Positions 45,831 through 54,094 of a stretch of DNA of 64,000 bases are shown here, piece by piece (within the stretch, counting starts at the first letter, position 1; every line of letters starts with the position of its first letter). The position numbers were made by a program, and so were the translations under genes. The notes beneath the pieces are model-generated. The model was not told the origin of the DNA and searched no databases. It was given only the letters and a program-made list of their open reading frames with translations. Origin of the DNA: Planctomycetota bacterium (lineage in GTDB: Bacteria > Planctomycetota > B15-G4 > SIAN01); assembly GCA_016795285.1 (NCBI GenBank), contig JAEUIC010000010.1, forward strand, positions 62,001 to 126,000, written 5' to 3'.

Positions 45831-46112
45831 TCACTTGCGGCGCGCGCCGCCCCGCAGCCCGGTGCGGACCGTCACCGCCGAGTGGTTCGCCGAGAGCTTG
45901 CCGCCGCGCACGCCGGTGCGGACCGCCACGGCCGAGTGGTTCGCCGCGAGCTTGCCGCCGCGCACGCCGGTGCGCACCACCAGCGCCGAGTGGTTCGCCG
46001 CGAGCCGGCCACCCCGGACGCCGGTGCGCACGGTGACGGCCGAGTGGTTGGCCGCGAGCTTGCCGCCGCGGACGCCGGTGCGGACTTCGAGGGCGCGATT
46101 CACGTTCGACAT
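45831..46112 (-). CDS. Repeat peptide A: candidate multi-core exported peptide precursor (93 residues)
   Basis: The 93-residue product is a nine-residue leader MSNVNRALE, four 18-residue repeats (consensus VRTGVRGGKLAANHSAVT) and a 12-residue tail VRTGLRGGARRK. Repeats occupy 46085-46032, 46031-45978, 45977-45924 and 45923-45870. They differ largely at synonymous codon positions (gtc/gtg, gcc/gcg), so the peptide sequence is under selection. AGGAG lies seven bases before the ATG. Each repeat contains Gly-Gly, the usual cut site of C39 peptidases, and the gene sits downstream of a C39 exporter operon. Cutting after every GG would free similar 18-mers. The leader is far shorter than usual. I do not recognise a named family. 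Confidence 0.7.
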   Translation of the reverse strand: MSNVNRALEVRTGVRGGKLAANHSAVTVRTGVRGGRLAANHSALVVRTGVRGGKLAANHSAVAVRTGVRGGKLSANHSAVTVRTGLRGGARRK

Positions 46113-46273
46113 GGGAGGCTCCTGGTTCGTTCGTTGAGGCCGTTCGCGAGGGATCGCGGACTGCGGTCACCGGCTCGCAAGCGCGCCACCCCGAGGAGCG
46201 ACGGGCCGCGGTCGATCTGGTGAAGAAAGCGGAGGAATTCTTCCGCCCCCGGGCGCGGGGCCGGCGGGCGGTG

Positions 46274-46308
46274 GACCGCGCCCCGCGCGGGCGGCGCGAG
46301 GCGCGGTC
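46274..46308. terminator. Hairpin downstream of repeat-peptide gene B
   Basis: The same nine-base arms as at 45751-45785 (GACCGCGCC and GGCGCGGTC) lie after gene B in its direction of reading. Its conservation between the two cassettes supports a role in ending each peptide transcript. Confidence 0.55.
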
Positions 46309-46353
46309 GTCACGACTCGTGGAGCGGGCGAGCGCTGCCCCGCTCCGCGGACC

Positions 46354-46527
46354 TCACTTGCGGCGCGCGCCGCCGCGCAGCCCGGTGCGCACTGCGGCCG
46401 CCGAGTGGTTGCCCGCGAGCTTGCCGCCGCGGACGCCGGTGCGGACCACCAGCGCGGAGTGGTTGAAGGTCCGCTTGCCGCCGCGGACGCCAGTGCGGAC
46501 TTCGAGGGCGCGATTCATCGTCGACAT
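46354..46527 (-). CDS. Repeat peptide B: candidate multi-core exported peptide precursor (57 residues)
   Basis: This paralogue of peptide A has leader MSTMNRALE, two 18-residue repeats (VRTGVRGGKRTFNHSALV and VRTGVRGGKLAGNHSAAA) and the same tail VRTGLRGGARRK. The 18-mers keep VRTGVRGGK and NHSA, but the residues between them vary (RTF and LAG against LAA in A). This pattern of fixed frame and variable core is expected of processed peptides. AGGAG lies seven bases before ATG 46527; a longer frame from 46572 lacks a ribosome site. It lies 145 bases after the second ABC transporter on the same strand. Confidence 0.68.
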   Translation of the reverse strand: MSTMNRALEVRTGVRGGKRTFNHSALVVRTGVRGGKLAGNHSAAAVRTGLRGGARRK

Positions 46528-46672
46528 GGAAGGCTCCTGGTTCGCTGCATGAGGCCGTTCGCGAGGGACCACGGGCTGCAGTCACCGGCTCGCAAGCGCG
46601 CCACCCCGAGGAGCGACGGACGGCGATCGAACTGGGGAAGAAAGCGGCGGAAATCTTGCGCCCCGCGGGCGC

Positions 46673-48223
46673 TCACGCGTGGGCGATCACCAGGAGCGTC
46701 GGCGCGCGCCGCCGCACCACGGCCAGGACCTTCCGCAACGTCGCCGGGTCGAGCGCCGCGAAGCTCTCGTCGATCAGCAGCGCCGCCGGCTCCTGCAGCA
46801 GCGCGCGCGCCAGATGGAGGCGCGCCTGCTCGCCGTGCGAGAGCTGCCAGCCGCATTCGCCGACCAGCTGCCCGAGCCCGCCCGGCATCCGCGCGATCAC
46901 GTCGCCGAGCCCGAGCTCCGCCAGCAGCTCCTCGCACGCCGCGAGGTCGCCGTCGCTCGGCGGCCACGCCCTCCCCATCAACGCGTTGAAGAGGAGCGGC
47001 GCCTGCAGCACGTGGTTCTCGTGGAACTGCGGGACCAGCGCGATGCGCCGCCGCCACTCGCGATCGCCGAGCGCCGCGCGATCGACGCCGTCCGCCAGCA
47101 GCACGCCCGAGGTCGGCTCGCGCAAGCCGGCCAGCACGCCGGCCAGCGTCGACTTGCCGCCGCCCGACGCCCCCTCGAGCAGCAGGCGCTCGCCGCGGCG
47201 CACGACCAGGTCGACGTCGCGCAGCACCGGCGCCGCGCGCCGCGAATGGGCGAACTGCAGCGCGCGCGCCTCGACCACCGGCGGCGCCCGCTCCTCCGCG
47301 GCCGGCCGCCGCGCCGCGATCCGCGCGTCGCCGCTGCGGATCGGGCGGCGTCCCGCTTCGACCAGCGGCGCGATCCGCCGCCACGCATCGAGCGCGGTGA
47401 CCGCCGACGCCGCCCCGCGCGTCGCCGCCTGCAGCGATTGCGCCGCGAAGAGCACCAAGCCGACCGCCGCCGCGAAGCGGTCGCCCTCGAGGCGGTGGGT
47501 CGCGAAGGCGGGGAGCAGCGCCGCGAACGCGACGAGCTGCCAGCCGCGCGCCAGCAGCGTCTCGAGCGCGAGCCGGCGGCGCTCCTCGACTTGCTGTTCC
47601 ATGAGCGCCGCCGCGAGCGCGCGATCCTCCGCCTCGTGGCGGCGCGCCGGCTCCTCCTGCACCAGCCGCGTGCGCTGGCCCGCCATCCGCTCGATCAGCC
47701 GATCGGTGAGCTCGAGGCGGCGCGCCGACGCGCGGCGACGCGCCGCGAAGAGGCGGCGCACCAGCCACGCCGCGAGCGCCACGCCAAGCAGCAGCGCCGC
47801 CACCAGCCCGCCCGCTCCCGGCAGCAGCAGCGCCGTGCCCAGCGCCAGCGCGAGGCCGATCGCGCCCGAGAGCAGCGCGCCGCCCCCATCGGCGAGCGCC
47901 CGCTCGATCCCCTCGATGTCGAGCGTCTGGCCGAGGAACGCGCCGAGCCCGCGACCGCGCACCTCTTCGGCGGTGAGGCGCAACGCTCCTTCCAGCGCAC
48001 CGCGGCGCAACGAGCGGCCGGTCGCCACCGCCAGCACGCCGGCGCACCGCCCCGCCTCCGCGTGCAGCAGGAACCACGCCGCGAACGGCAGCGCGCTGGC
48101 CAGCAGCCACTCGAGTTCGAGCCGACCCGAGAGCGCCGCGCGCCCGAGCCACCACCACGCCGCGAGCCACGCCGCATGCGCCAAGAGCTCGAGCAGCGCC
48201 AGACGCGCGAGGCCGGCGATCAC
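46673..48223 (-). CDS. ABC transporter (membrane + ATPase) of the peptide-export operon, without C39 domain
   Basis: This 516-residue protein starts at GTG 48223 with AGGAGGT six bases upstream and overlaps the C39 exporter stop (GTGA). An N-terminal ABC membrane domain with several helices (about 1-300) precedes the ATPase: Walker A GASGGGKSTLAG, Q-loop VPQFHENH, a divergent signature LSHGEQARLHLARALL and Walker B LLIDESFAALD. The protein stops three residues after the H-loop (LLVIAHA), so it lacks the usual C-terminal tail. In NHLM-type export systems a second ABC protein without peptidase accompanies the C39 exporter, possibly as its heterodimer partner. Confidence 0.88.
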   Translation of the reverse strand: MIAGLARLALLELLAHAAWLAAWWWLGRAALSGRLELEWLLASALPFAAWFLLHAEAGRCAGVLAVATGRSLRRGALEGALRLTAEEVRGRGLGAFLGQTLDIEGIERALADGGGALLSGAIGLALALGTALLLPGAGGLVAALLLGVALAAWLVRRLFAARRRASARRLELTDRLIERMAGQRTRLVQEEPARRHEAEDRALAAALMEQQVEERRRLALETLLARGWQLVAFAALLPAFATHRLEGDRFAAAVGLVLFAAQSLQAATRGAASAVTALDAWRRIAPLVEAGRRPIRSGDARIAARRPAAEERAPPVVEARALQFAHSRRAAPVLRDVDLVVRRGERLLLEGASGGGKSTLAGVLAGLREPTSGVLLADGVDRAALGDREWRRRIALVPQFHENHVLQAPLLFNALMGRAWPPSDGDLAACEELLAELGLGDVIARMPGGLGQLVGECGWQLSHGEQARLHLARALLQEPAALLIDESFAALDPATLRKVLAVVRRRAPTLLVIAHA

Positions 48224-50703
48224 GGCGCCACCTCCTCGCGCAGCACGCCCCCCTCGAGCGCGACGTGGCGGAACTCGCGGCCGAAGAGCTCGTCGCGCAA
48301 CGCCGCTTCGGCCGCGCGCAGCGCATGGAACCGGCCGTCCGCGCGCTGCTCGAGCTCCGCCGGCGCGCCGTCCTCGACGATGCGGCCGTCGTCGACCACC
48401 AGCACGCGCGGGAAGTCGGCGGCCGCGGCGAGGTCGTGGCTCACGAAGAGGAGCGTCGCGCCGCGGAAGCGCGCGCGCGCGGTCGCCAGCAGGCGGCGGC
48501 GCTGCTCGCTGCCGAGGCCGCGGAACGGCTCGTCGAGCAGCACCAGGCGCGGCGCCGGCGTCGCGAGCGCGCGCCCGAAGCGGACGCGCTGCCCTTCGCC
48601 GCCCGAGACCAGCCCGCCGCGCTCGCCGAGCGGCGTCAGCAGGCCGTCGGGCAGCGCGGCGAGCAGCCCCTTCAGATCGGCATCGGCGGCCAACGTCGCG
48701 GCATCGACCGATCGATCGGCCGGGTGGCCGTAGAGCAGGTTGTCGAGCAGGCTCTCGTTCCAGAGCTCGACGGTCGGATCGACCCACGCGGTCGCGCGGC
48801 GCAGCGCCGCGACGGCGGCGGCGTCGAACTCGCCGCCATCGACGGTGATGCGGCCGCTGCTGGCGCGATGGAAGCCGAGCAGCAGCGCGAGGAGGCTCGA
48901 CTTGCCGGCACCCGACGCGCCGACGATCGCCACCGCTTCGCCGGCCGCGACGGCGAGGTCGACGTCGCGCAGCAGCAGGTGGCCGCCGACCGCGACGCTC
49001 ACCCCTTCGAAGCGCAACGCGACGCCGCACGTGGGCGCAGCAGAGAGCGCCGCGGCGGGAGCAGCGCCGTTCGCCGAAGCGGACGCCTGGCCGTTCGCCG
49101 AAGCCGGCGCCCCGCCTGCGTGGTCGACGTCGTCGCGCTCGGGCGCCGTGAGCGGCTCGAGCAGGCGCAACACGACGCTGCGCAGCGCCGGCAGCCGACG
49201 CAGCGCGCGCGCCATCTCGGCGCCGGCGGCCGGCAGCGCGAGCGCCCACCACGCGACCAGCAGCGCCTGGTTCGGCGCCCCGCCGCCGCGCGCGAAGCGG
49301 GCGAGCAGGAAGCCGGCGGCGAGCAGGCCGATCGCCAACGCGCTGCGCTCCATCGCCAGCGCGACGCCCAAGTGGCGGTGCGCCGAGCGGCTCCATTCGC
49401 CGAGCAGCCGCTCGTGCTCGCGCTCGAGCGTCGCTTCGGCCGCATGCGCGCGGATCGGCGCGAGTCCCTGCAGCGCGTCGACCACGAAGCGCGCCAGGAC
49501 GCCCGCATGGGTGCGCAGCCGCAGGTCGCGCTCGGCGAGCGCGGGCGCGAAGAGGAGCGGCACCAGCAACGCCACCACGGCAGCGATCGCGGCCGGCAGC
49601 GCCAGCGCCGGCGCGAGCCACGCCAGCGCGCCGGCCGCGAAGAGGAGCGTCGTCGCGCCGCGCAACAGCTCCACGGCCAGCAGCGGCAGCTCGCGCAGCA
49701 GCGCCAGCGCATGGCCGCGCTCGGCCAGGTCGGAGAGCGGTCGCCCCGAGAACCAGCGCATCTCGAGCCGCGCGATCTTGGCGTGGAAGCGGGTGCGCAC
49801 CTCCGCTTCGAGCGCGCGGCCCGACCGCTGCACGCCGCTCGCGAGCCCCGCCTCGAGCAAGAGCAGCGCGGCCAGCAAGGCGAGCAAGAGGCCGCCCGCG
49901 GCGGCGCGCTGGAGCGGCGCCGCGAGGTCGCGGCCGATCTCGAGCAGCGCGTTCAGCACGAACCCTTCGGCGAGCCCGCCCGCTGCCGCGAGCAGCGCCG
50001 CGAGGCCAAGGCCGATCGTCGCGAAGGGTGCGCGTTGCCACGCGATCGCGGCGAGCGTGCGCCACGGCCGCGGCGGCCGCTCGCCGACGGCGCGCGCCAG
50101 TTCGGGCGGCAGCGTCTCGCCGGCCGTCGCGCGGCGGCCGCGGACGGCGACCAGCACCGCGCCGCGCAACGCGACGCGCGGCGTGCCGTCGCGCGGATCG
50201 GGCGAGGCGGGACGCACTTCGAGGTCGGGCCGCTCGGCAGCCGGCGCCGCCGCTTGCGCGGCGTCCCACTCCGATCTCGCCAGCAGGTGGTCGTGGACGA
50301 AGAGCTCCTCGCGGAACCGCTCGCAGCGGAGCCACCGCCGGCCGATCGCCGGATCCATCACCTGCACGAAGGGGCCGAGGCGCCGCCACGCGACCACGAA
50401 GTGGAGCAGCCCCCCCTCGAGCTGCACGACGACGATCGCCGGCAGGAGACCCGCGCCGCGCTCGAGCAGCGCGTCGGGCCGCACCATCAGCTGCGTGGCA
50501 TCGAGGCCGACGCGGCGCGCGAGCTCCTCGAGCGCATCGATCGAGGTGCCGTCGACCTCGGTGCGGCACGCCTCGCGCAAGCGCGCGTAGCCGAGCTCGA
50601 GGCCGCAGCCGGCGGCGAGCGCCTGCAGCGCCGCCGGTCCGCAGTCCATCGCCGAGGACTGCACCACTTCGGGGCAGAGGAAACGGCGGCGCGGATCGCT
50701 CAT
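48220..50703 (-). CDS. C39-peptidase-containing ABC exporter (PCAT)
   Basis: This 827-residue protein begins with a C39 peptidase domain: VVQSSAMDCGPAALQALAAG holds the catalytic Cys near residue 22, and GGLLHFVVAWRRLGPF with MDPAIG the His and Asp. An ABC membrane domain follows (about 190-500), then an Ala/Ser-rich linker. The ATPase shows GASGAGKSSLLALL, LVSGGEGQRVRFGRAL, LVLLDEPFRGL and FVSHD. Such enzymes cut leader peptides after Gly-Gly while exporting them. The ATG overlaps the HlyD stop. With the repeat peptides downstream, whose units contain GG, it is the likely processing exporter. Confidence 0.93.
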   Translation of the reverse strand: MSDPRRRFLCPEVVQSSAMDCGPAALQALAAGCGLELGYARLREACRTEVDGTSIDALEELARRVGLDATQLMVRPDALLERGAGLLPAIVVVQLEGGLLHFVVAWRRLGPFVQVMDPAIGRRWLRCERFREELFVHDHLLARSEWDAAQAAAPAAERPDLEVRPASPDPRDGTPRVALRGAVLVAVRGRRATAGETLPPELARAVGERPPRPWRTLAAIAWQRAPFATIGLGLAALLAAAGGLAEGFVLNALLEIGRDLAAPLQRAAAGGLLLALLAALLLLEAGLASGVQRSGRALEAEVRTRFHAKIARLEMRWFSGRPLSDLAERGHALALLRELPLLAVELLRGATTLLFAAGALAWLAPALALPAAIAAVVALLVPLLFAPALAERDLRLRTHAGVLARFVVDALQGLAPIRAHAAEATLEREHERLLGEWSRSAHRHLGVALAMERSALAIGLLAAGFLLARFARGGGAPNQALLVAWWALALPAAGAEMARALRRLPALRSVVLRLLEPLTAPERDDVDHAGGAPASANGQASASANGAAPAAALSAAPTCGVALRFEGVSVAVGGHLLLRDVDLAVAAGEAVAIVGASGAGKSSLLALLLGFHRASSGRITVDGGEFDAAAVAALRRATAWVDPTVELWNESLLDNLLYGHPADRSVDAATLAADADLKGLLAALPDGLLTPLGERGGLVSGGEGQRVRFGRALATPAPRLVLLDEPFRGLGSEQRRRLLATARARFRGATLLFVSHDLAAAADFPRVLVVDDGRIVEDGAPAELEQRADGRFHALRAAEAALRDELFGREFRHVALEGGVLREEVAP

Positions 50704-51863
50704 CGGCTCGGCTCGAGCAGGCGGCCGACCGAGCGCGCCAGCAGGTCGAGCGGCGCGACCTCCTCGACGTCGATCTCGAGATCGCAGCGCGCGCCGTGCT
50801 CGAGCGGGATCGCGGAGCCGGCGTCCTCGTCGAGGTCGAGCTCGGCGGTGAGGGTGCCGTCGCGGCTGGCGTTGCCGAGCGCGGCGCAGGTCGCGTGGCG
50901 GAAGCCGAAGCGCGTCCACGGGAAGCGCTCGAACTCGAGGCGGGCGCGCTGCCCGACGCGCATGCGACCGGCGAGCCGCGCATCGACCTCGGCCACCACC
51001 CGCGGCGTGCCGCGCGGGACGATCACCAGCAGTTGCGCGCCCGCTTCGACGACCGAGCCGACCCGCCGATCGGAGAGGCGGGCGATGCGGCCGGCGATCG
51101 GCGCGCGGACGACGTGCAGCGCGAGCTCGCGCTCGCAGCGGCGCAGCTCGGACGCGGCGGCGGCGGCGGCGCCAGCGAGCTCGACGGCCGCTGCCTCGAG
51201 CGTCGCGACCCGCGCGAGCCGATCGCGCCGTTCGACCTCCACTTCGGGAGCGATGCGCTCGATGGCGAGCTCGAGGGCGCGCGCACGCGCCGCCGCCATC
51301 GCCGCGCGGCTGCGGGCGGCGCGCGCCTCGTCGCGCGTGAGCGTGCCGTCGACCGCGAGCTCCTCGCGCGTGACGGCCGCGAGTTCGAGCTCGGCCGCCT
51401 CGATGCGCGCCGCCTCCGCTTGCAGGCGCGCCTCCGCCTCGCGCGCCGCTTGCGCGGCCGGCAGCGCATCGGCCGCGGAGCGATCGGCCGCGATCTCGCG
51501 CGCGGCGGCCGCCTCGCGCGCGGCGAGGTCTTCAGTGCGCGCCTTCGCGGCGGCCTGCGCGAGGCGCGCCGACTCGTCGTCGAGGAGCACCAGCGGATCG
51601 CCCGCCGCGACCTCCCCGCCGAGCGAGACGGCGAGGCGCGCCACGCGACCGGCGAGCGGCGCATCGACCGGATGGTCGGCGAGATCGACCTCGATGCGCG
51701 CGCCCGCGACCCGCTCGCGCAGCGTGACGCGCGCCTCCACCAGCCAGACGGCGATCAGCACGAGCAGCGCCGCGCCGCCGATCAGGAGGAGCGCGCCCGG
51801 CCGCCCGCGGTCGTGCTGGAGGAAGGTCGCCGTCGCGGGGAAGGGTGGTTCAGGCGGTGGCAT
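50700..51863 (-). CDS. HlyD-family membrane fusion protein
   Basis: This 387-residue periplasmic adaptor has one N-terminal transmembrane helix (about 25-45, GALLLIGGAALLVLIAVWLV), biotinyl-lipoyl-like half-motifs (VDAPLAGRVARLAVSLGGEV and LHVVRAPIAGRIARLSDRRV) on both sides of a long Ala/Arg/Glu coiled coil (about 100-235), and a C-terminal beta-barrel region. It should bridge the ABC exporter to an outer-membrane channel; no TolC-type gene is in the window. It is first in the operon HlyD - C39 exporter - ABC, all joined by four-base overlaps. The ATG lacks a clear ribosome site. Confidence 0.9.
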   Translation of the reverse strand: MPPPEPPFPATATFLQHDRGRPGALLLIGGAALLVLIAVWLVEARVTLRERVAGARIEVDLADHPVDAPLAGRVARLAVSLGGEVAAGDPLVLLDDESARLAQAAAKARTEDLAAREAAAAREIAADRSAADALPAAQAAREAEARLQAEAARIEAAELELAAVTREELAVDGTLTRDEARAARSRAAMAAARARALELAIERIAPEVEVERRDRLARVATLEAAAVELAGAAAAAASELRRCERELALHVVRAPIAGRIARLSDRRVGSVVEAGAQLLVIVPRGTPRVVAEVDARLAGRMRVGQRARLEFERFPWTRFGFRHATCAALGNASRDGTLTAELDLDEDAGSAIPLEHGARCDLEIDVEEVAPLDLLARSVGRLLEPSR

Positions 51864-51980
51864 GTCCCGAGGAGAGCCGGAGCGGCGCCGAACTGGGCAA
51901 CGAAATTCAGCGAGAGTGGCGGGCCGGGGGTGGCGCCGGTACGCCCCGGAGAAGTTCCCCAGTCGAGGAGCGCTTCGTCG

Positions 51981-52011
51981 CTCCCGTGCGACGGGAGACG
52001 GGAGACGGGAG
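51981..52011 (+). promoter_or_regulatory. 7-bp tandem repeat containing the ribosome site, with complementary arm
   Basis: ACGGGAG occurs three times in tandem (51991-52011). The last copy supplies GGGAG eight bases before the ATG at 52020. Directly upstream, CTCCCGT (51981-51987) is the exact complement, forming a perfect hairpin with the first copy around GCG, or alternatively with copies two or three. Changes in copy number could alter access to the ribosome site. Confidence 0.5.
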
Positions 52012-52019
52012 ACGGCGCG

Positions 52020-53114
52020 ATGGGACGGAACCGAGGCGCAAGTGCGGCGACGGTGGCGACGGAGCGGGCGGCCGACCAGTTCGCGGCGGCCGAGGCGGCG
52101 CTCGAGCGGGGCGACGTGGCGAAGGCGGAGCGCGCGGCGCAGGCGGCGCGGCGCGGCTTCGCGCGCTGGCTCGGCGCCGACCATCCCGACGTCGGGGGCG
52201 CGCTCGCGCTCGCGGCGGAGATCGCGGCGCGGCGCGGCGACCGGCGCGGCGCGGTGGCACGGAGCGAGGCGGCCGTGGCGCTGCTGGCGAGGGCCGCGCG
52301 TCGCCACCGCGGCGCGGTCGAGGTGGCGCGCATGCACGGGCGCGCGCTCGGGCAGCTCGGCATGCGGCTGCGCGAAGCGGGAGACTACGCCGCGGCGGGC
52401 CGCTGCCTGCGCCGGGCACTCGCGCTGGCGCGACGGCGCTTCGGGCCGCGCGATCCGGAGGCGGCCGGCGCGATGAACCAGCTCGGCATCTGGTGCAAGT
52501 ACACCGATCGCTTTTCCGAGGGCGAGCGGCTCTACCGCGCCGCGCTCGCGCTGACGGTGCGCGAACGCGGGCCGCGCCACCCCGAGGTCGCGGCGATCTG
52601 CCACAACCTCGGCGGCCTCTTCCACGAGCAGGAGCAGTTCCGGCGCGCCGAGCCGTTCGCGCGCCGTGCCGCGCGCATCTACGTGGCGACGCTCGGCCCC
52701 GACCACCCCGACACGGTCGCCGATCGCGCCGCGCTGGCGGCGGTGCTGATCGGCGTCGGGCGGCTCGCGGAGGCGGAACGGCTGCTGCGCGGCGCGCTCC
52801 GCTGGTTCGCGCGCCACTTCGGCCGCGACCACTACGAGGTCGCGGTCAACCTCGGCAACCTCGCGGCGCTGCTCCACCAGCGCGGTCGCCGCGTACCGGC
52901 GCTGCGGATGCAGCGGCGCGCCCTCGCGCTCTACGAGCAGTCGCTCGGCCCGACCCACCCCGAGACGGCGCGCGCCGCGCAGAACCTCGCCGCGCTGCTC
53001 GGCCCCGCCCCGCGCCATCGCCGCGCGGTCGCGCAATTGCTGGCGCAGGCGCAGCGCGGGCTCGCGCGGCGGGCGGGACGGTCGGCTCGCCCCCTTCCGA
53101 GCGGCGCACCATGA
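52020..53114 (+). CDS. TPR (kinesin-light-chain-type) repeat protein
   Basis: This 364-residue, strongly basic protein is made of TPR units of the 42-residue NB-ARC/kinesin-light-chain type, e.g. MNQLGIWCKYTDRFSEGERL, ICHNLGGLFHEQEQFRRAEP and VNLGNLAALLHQRGRRVPAL, with the typical linker GPxHPE/GRDHYEV. It has no signal peptide or enzyme domain and probably acts as a protein-binding scaffold. It is divergent from the peptide-export operon, sharing a 156-base intergenic region, and resembles the TPR portion of the kinase at 43248. A link to the export system is only positional. Confidence 0.87.
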   Translation: MGRNRGASAATVATERAADQFAAAEAALERGDVAKAERAAQAARRGFARWLGADHPDVGGALALAAEIAARRGDRRGAVARSEAAVALLARAARRHRGAVEVARMHGRALGQLGMRLREAGDYAAAGRCLRRALALARRRFGPRDPEAAGAMNQLGIWCKYTDRFSEGERLYRAALALTVRERGPRHPEVAAICHNLGGLFHEQEQFRRAEPFARRAARIYVATLGPDHPDTVADRAALAAVLIGVGRLAEAERLLRGALRWFARHFGRDHYEVAVNLGNLAALLHQRGRRVPALRMQRRALALYEQSLGPTHPETARAAQNLAALLGPAPRHRRAVAQLLAQAQRGLARRAGRSARPLPSGAP

Positions 53115-53129
53115 GGAGGCGATTCCACC

Positions 53130-53993
53130 ATGAAGCTAGCCGCTGCCGCGACCCTCCTCGTCGACTCGGCGCGCGAGCTCCGACGGCACGACGGCATGAG
53201 GATGGCCGCCGCCCTCGCGTACTACGCGGCGCTGGCCCTGGCACCGTTGCTGTTGATCACCTTGTCGCTCACCGGGCTCGTGGTCGACCGCACGAGGATC
53301 CTCGAATCGGTCTCGGGCGAGATGGAGCAAGTCCTCGGCCGCGGTGCCGCCGAGCTGCTCCGCAGCGTGGCGACGGAGCGGGCCGACGGTCAGCGTGGCG
53401 CGCTCGCGTCGCTGCTCGGGATCGGGACGCTCCTCTTCGGCGCGACGGGCGTCTTCATCGAGCTGCAGGACGATCTCAACACCCTGTGGAATGCTCCACC
53501 GCGCAAGCGGGCGACGCTCCTCTCCTTCGTGCGCCACCGCCTCGCCTCCTTGGCGATGGTGGCGAGCATCGGCTTCCTGCTGCTCGTCTCGTTCCTCGCG
53601 AGCAGCCTGCTCTCGCTGCTCTCCGGACCGCTCGGGGAGCTGAGCGGCGAGCAGGCGCTCGTCGGGCGCATCTTCCATTCGGTGGTCGCACTGGCGGGCG
53701 ACGCGCTCTTCTTCGCCCTCCTGTTCAAGGTGCTTCCCGACGTGCGCATCCGATGGCGTGACGTGTGGATCGGCGCGCTCCTGACCGCGGGGCTCTTCAT
53801 CGTCGGCCAGTTCGCGATCGGCCAGTATCTCGGCCGCGCCGCCATCGGCTCGGCCTACGGGGCCGCGGGCTCGCTGGTCCTGGTGCTGGTGTGGGTCTAC
53901 TACTCGTCGCTGATCGTGCTGTACGGCGCCGAGCTGACCCAGCGGATCGCGGCGCGGCACGGTCGCGGGGGCGCCGAACCGCCGAGGGTGTGA
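53130..53993 (+). CDS. YihY/BrkB-family inner-membrane protein
   Basis: This 287-residue protein has six transmembrane helices. Family features are RMAAALAYYAALALAPLLLI near residue 30, FGATGVFIELQDDLNTLWNA near 110, KVLPDVRIRWRDVWIGALLT near 200 and SLVLVLVWVYYSSLIVLYGA near 245. It was once annotated as ribonuclease BN, which is wrong for this family; the function is unknown. GAGGAGG lies about eleven bases before the ATG. It opens a group of stress-type genes whose composition looks slightly less extreme than the genes to the left. A strong hairpin follows. Confidence 0.93.
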   Translation: MKLAAAATLLVDSARELRRHDGMRMAAALAYYAALALAPLLLITLSLTGLVVDRTRILESVSGEMEQVLGRGAAELLRSVATERADGQRGALASLLGIGTLLFGATGVFIELQDDLNTLWNAPPRKRATLLSFVRHRLASLAMVASIGFLLLVSFLASSLLSLLSGPLGELSGEQALVGRIFHSVVALAGDALFFALLFKVLPDVRIRWRDVWIGALLTAGLFIVGQFAIGQYLGRAAIGSAYGAAGSLVLVLVWVYYSSLIVLYGAELTQRIAARHGRGGAEPPRV

Positions 53994-54037
53994 GCGGCCG
54001 CTCGAGCGACGGAGCGAACCGTCGTGGTCTGAAGCGA

Positions 54038-54070
54038 AGCGGGGTGCCGACGTCGTGTCGGCACCCCGCT
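54038..54070. terminator. Strong bidirectional terminator between YihY and DUF4142 genes
   Basis: A perfect 14-base stem (54038-54051 with 54057-54070, AGCGGGGTGCCGAC and its complement) closes the loop GTCGT. It lies between two converging genes. Its core GCCGAC...GTGTCGGC recurs in the hairpin after katE (57171-57193). Confidence 0.85.
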
Positions 54071-54094
54071 CCCGTCATTCACTTCAGTCTCGGA

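Larger units (their letters stand above)
45751..46672 (-). repeat. Tandemly duplicated repeat-peptide cassette
   Basis: Two cassettes, about 45751-46242 and 46273-46672, share hairpin, coding ends and about 120 bases of upstream sequence. The upstream parts match closely (e.g. both contain ACCGGCTCGCAAGCGCGCC and CACCCCGAGGAGCGACGG). The copies differ mainly by the number of 54-bp coding repeats: four in A, two in B. This is a recent duplication with the leader, tail and regulatory region kept. Confidence 0.8.

Noticed and set aside
45831..46112. Naming the peptides as a known RiPP class (Nif11 or nitrile-hydratase leader)
   Set aside because: The leader is nine residues and has neither of those leader domains; only the transporter trio resembles NHLM systems.
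45831..46527. Repeat peptides as chance frames in repetitive DNA
   Set aside because: Both have the same ribosome site and leader, repeats vary mainly at synonymous positions, and the paralogue preserves frame and tail.
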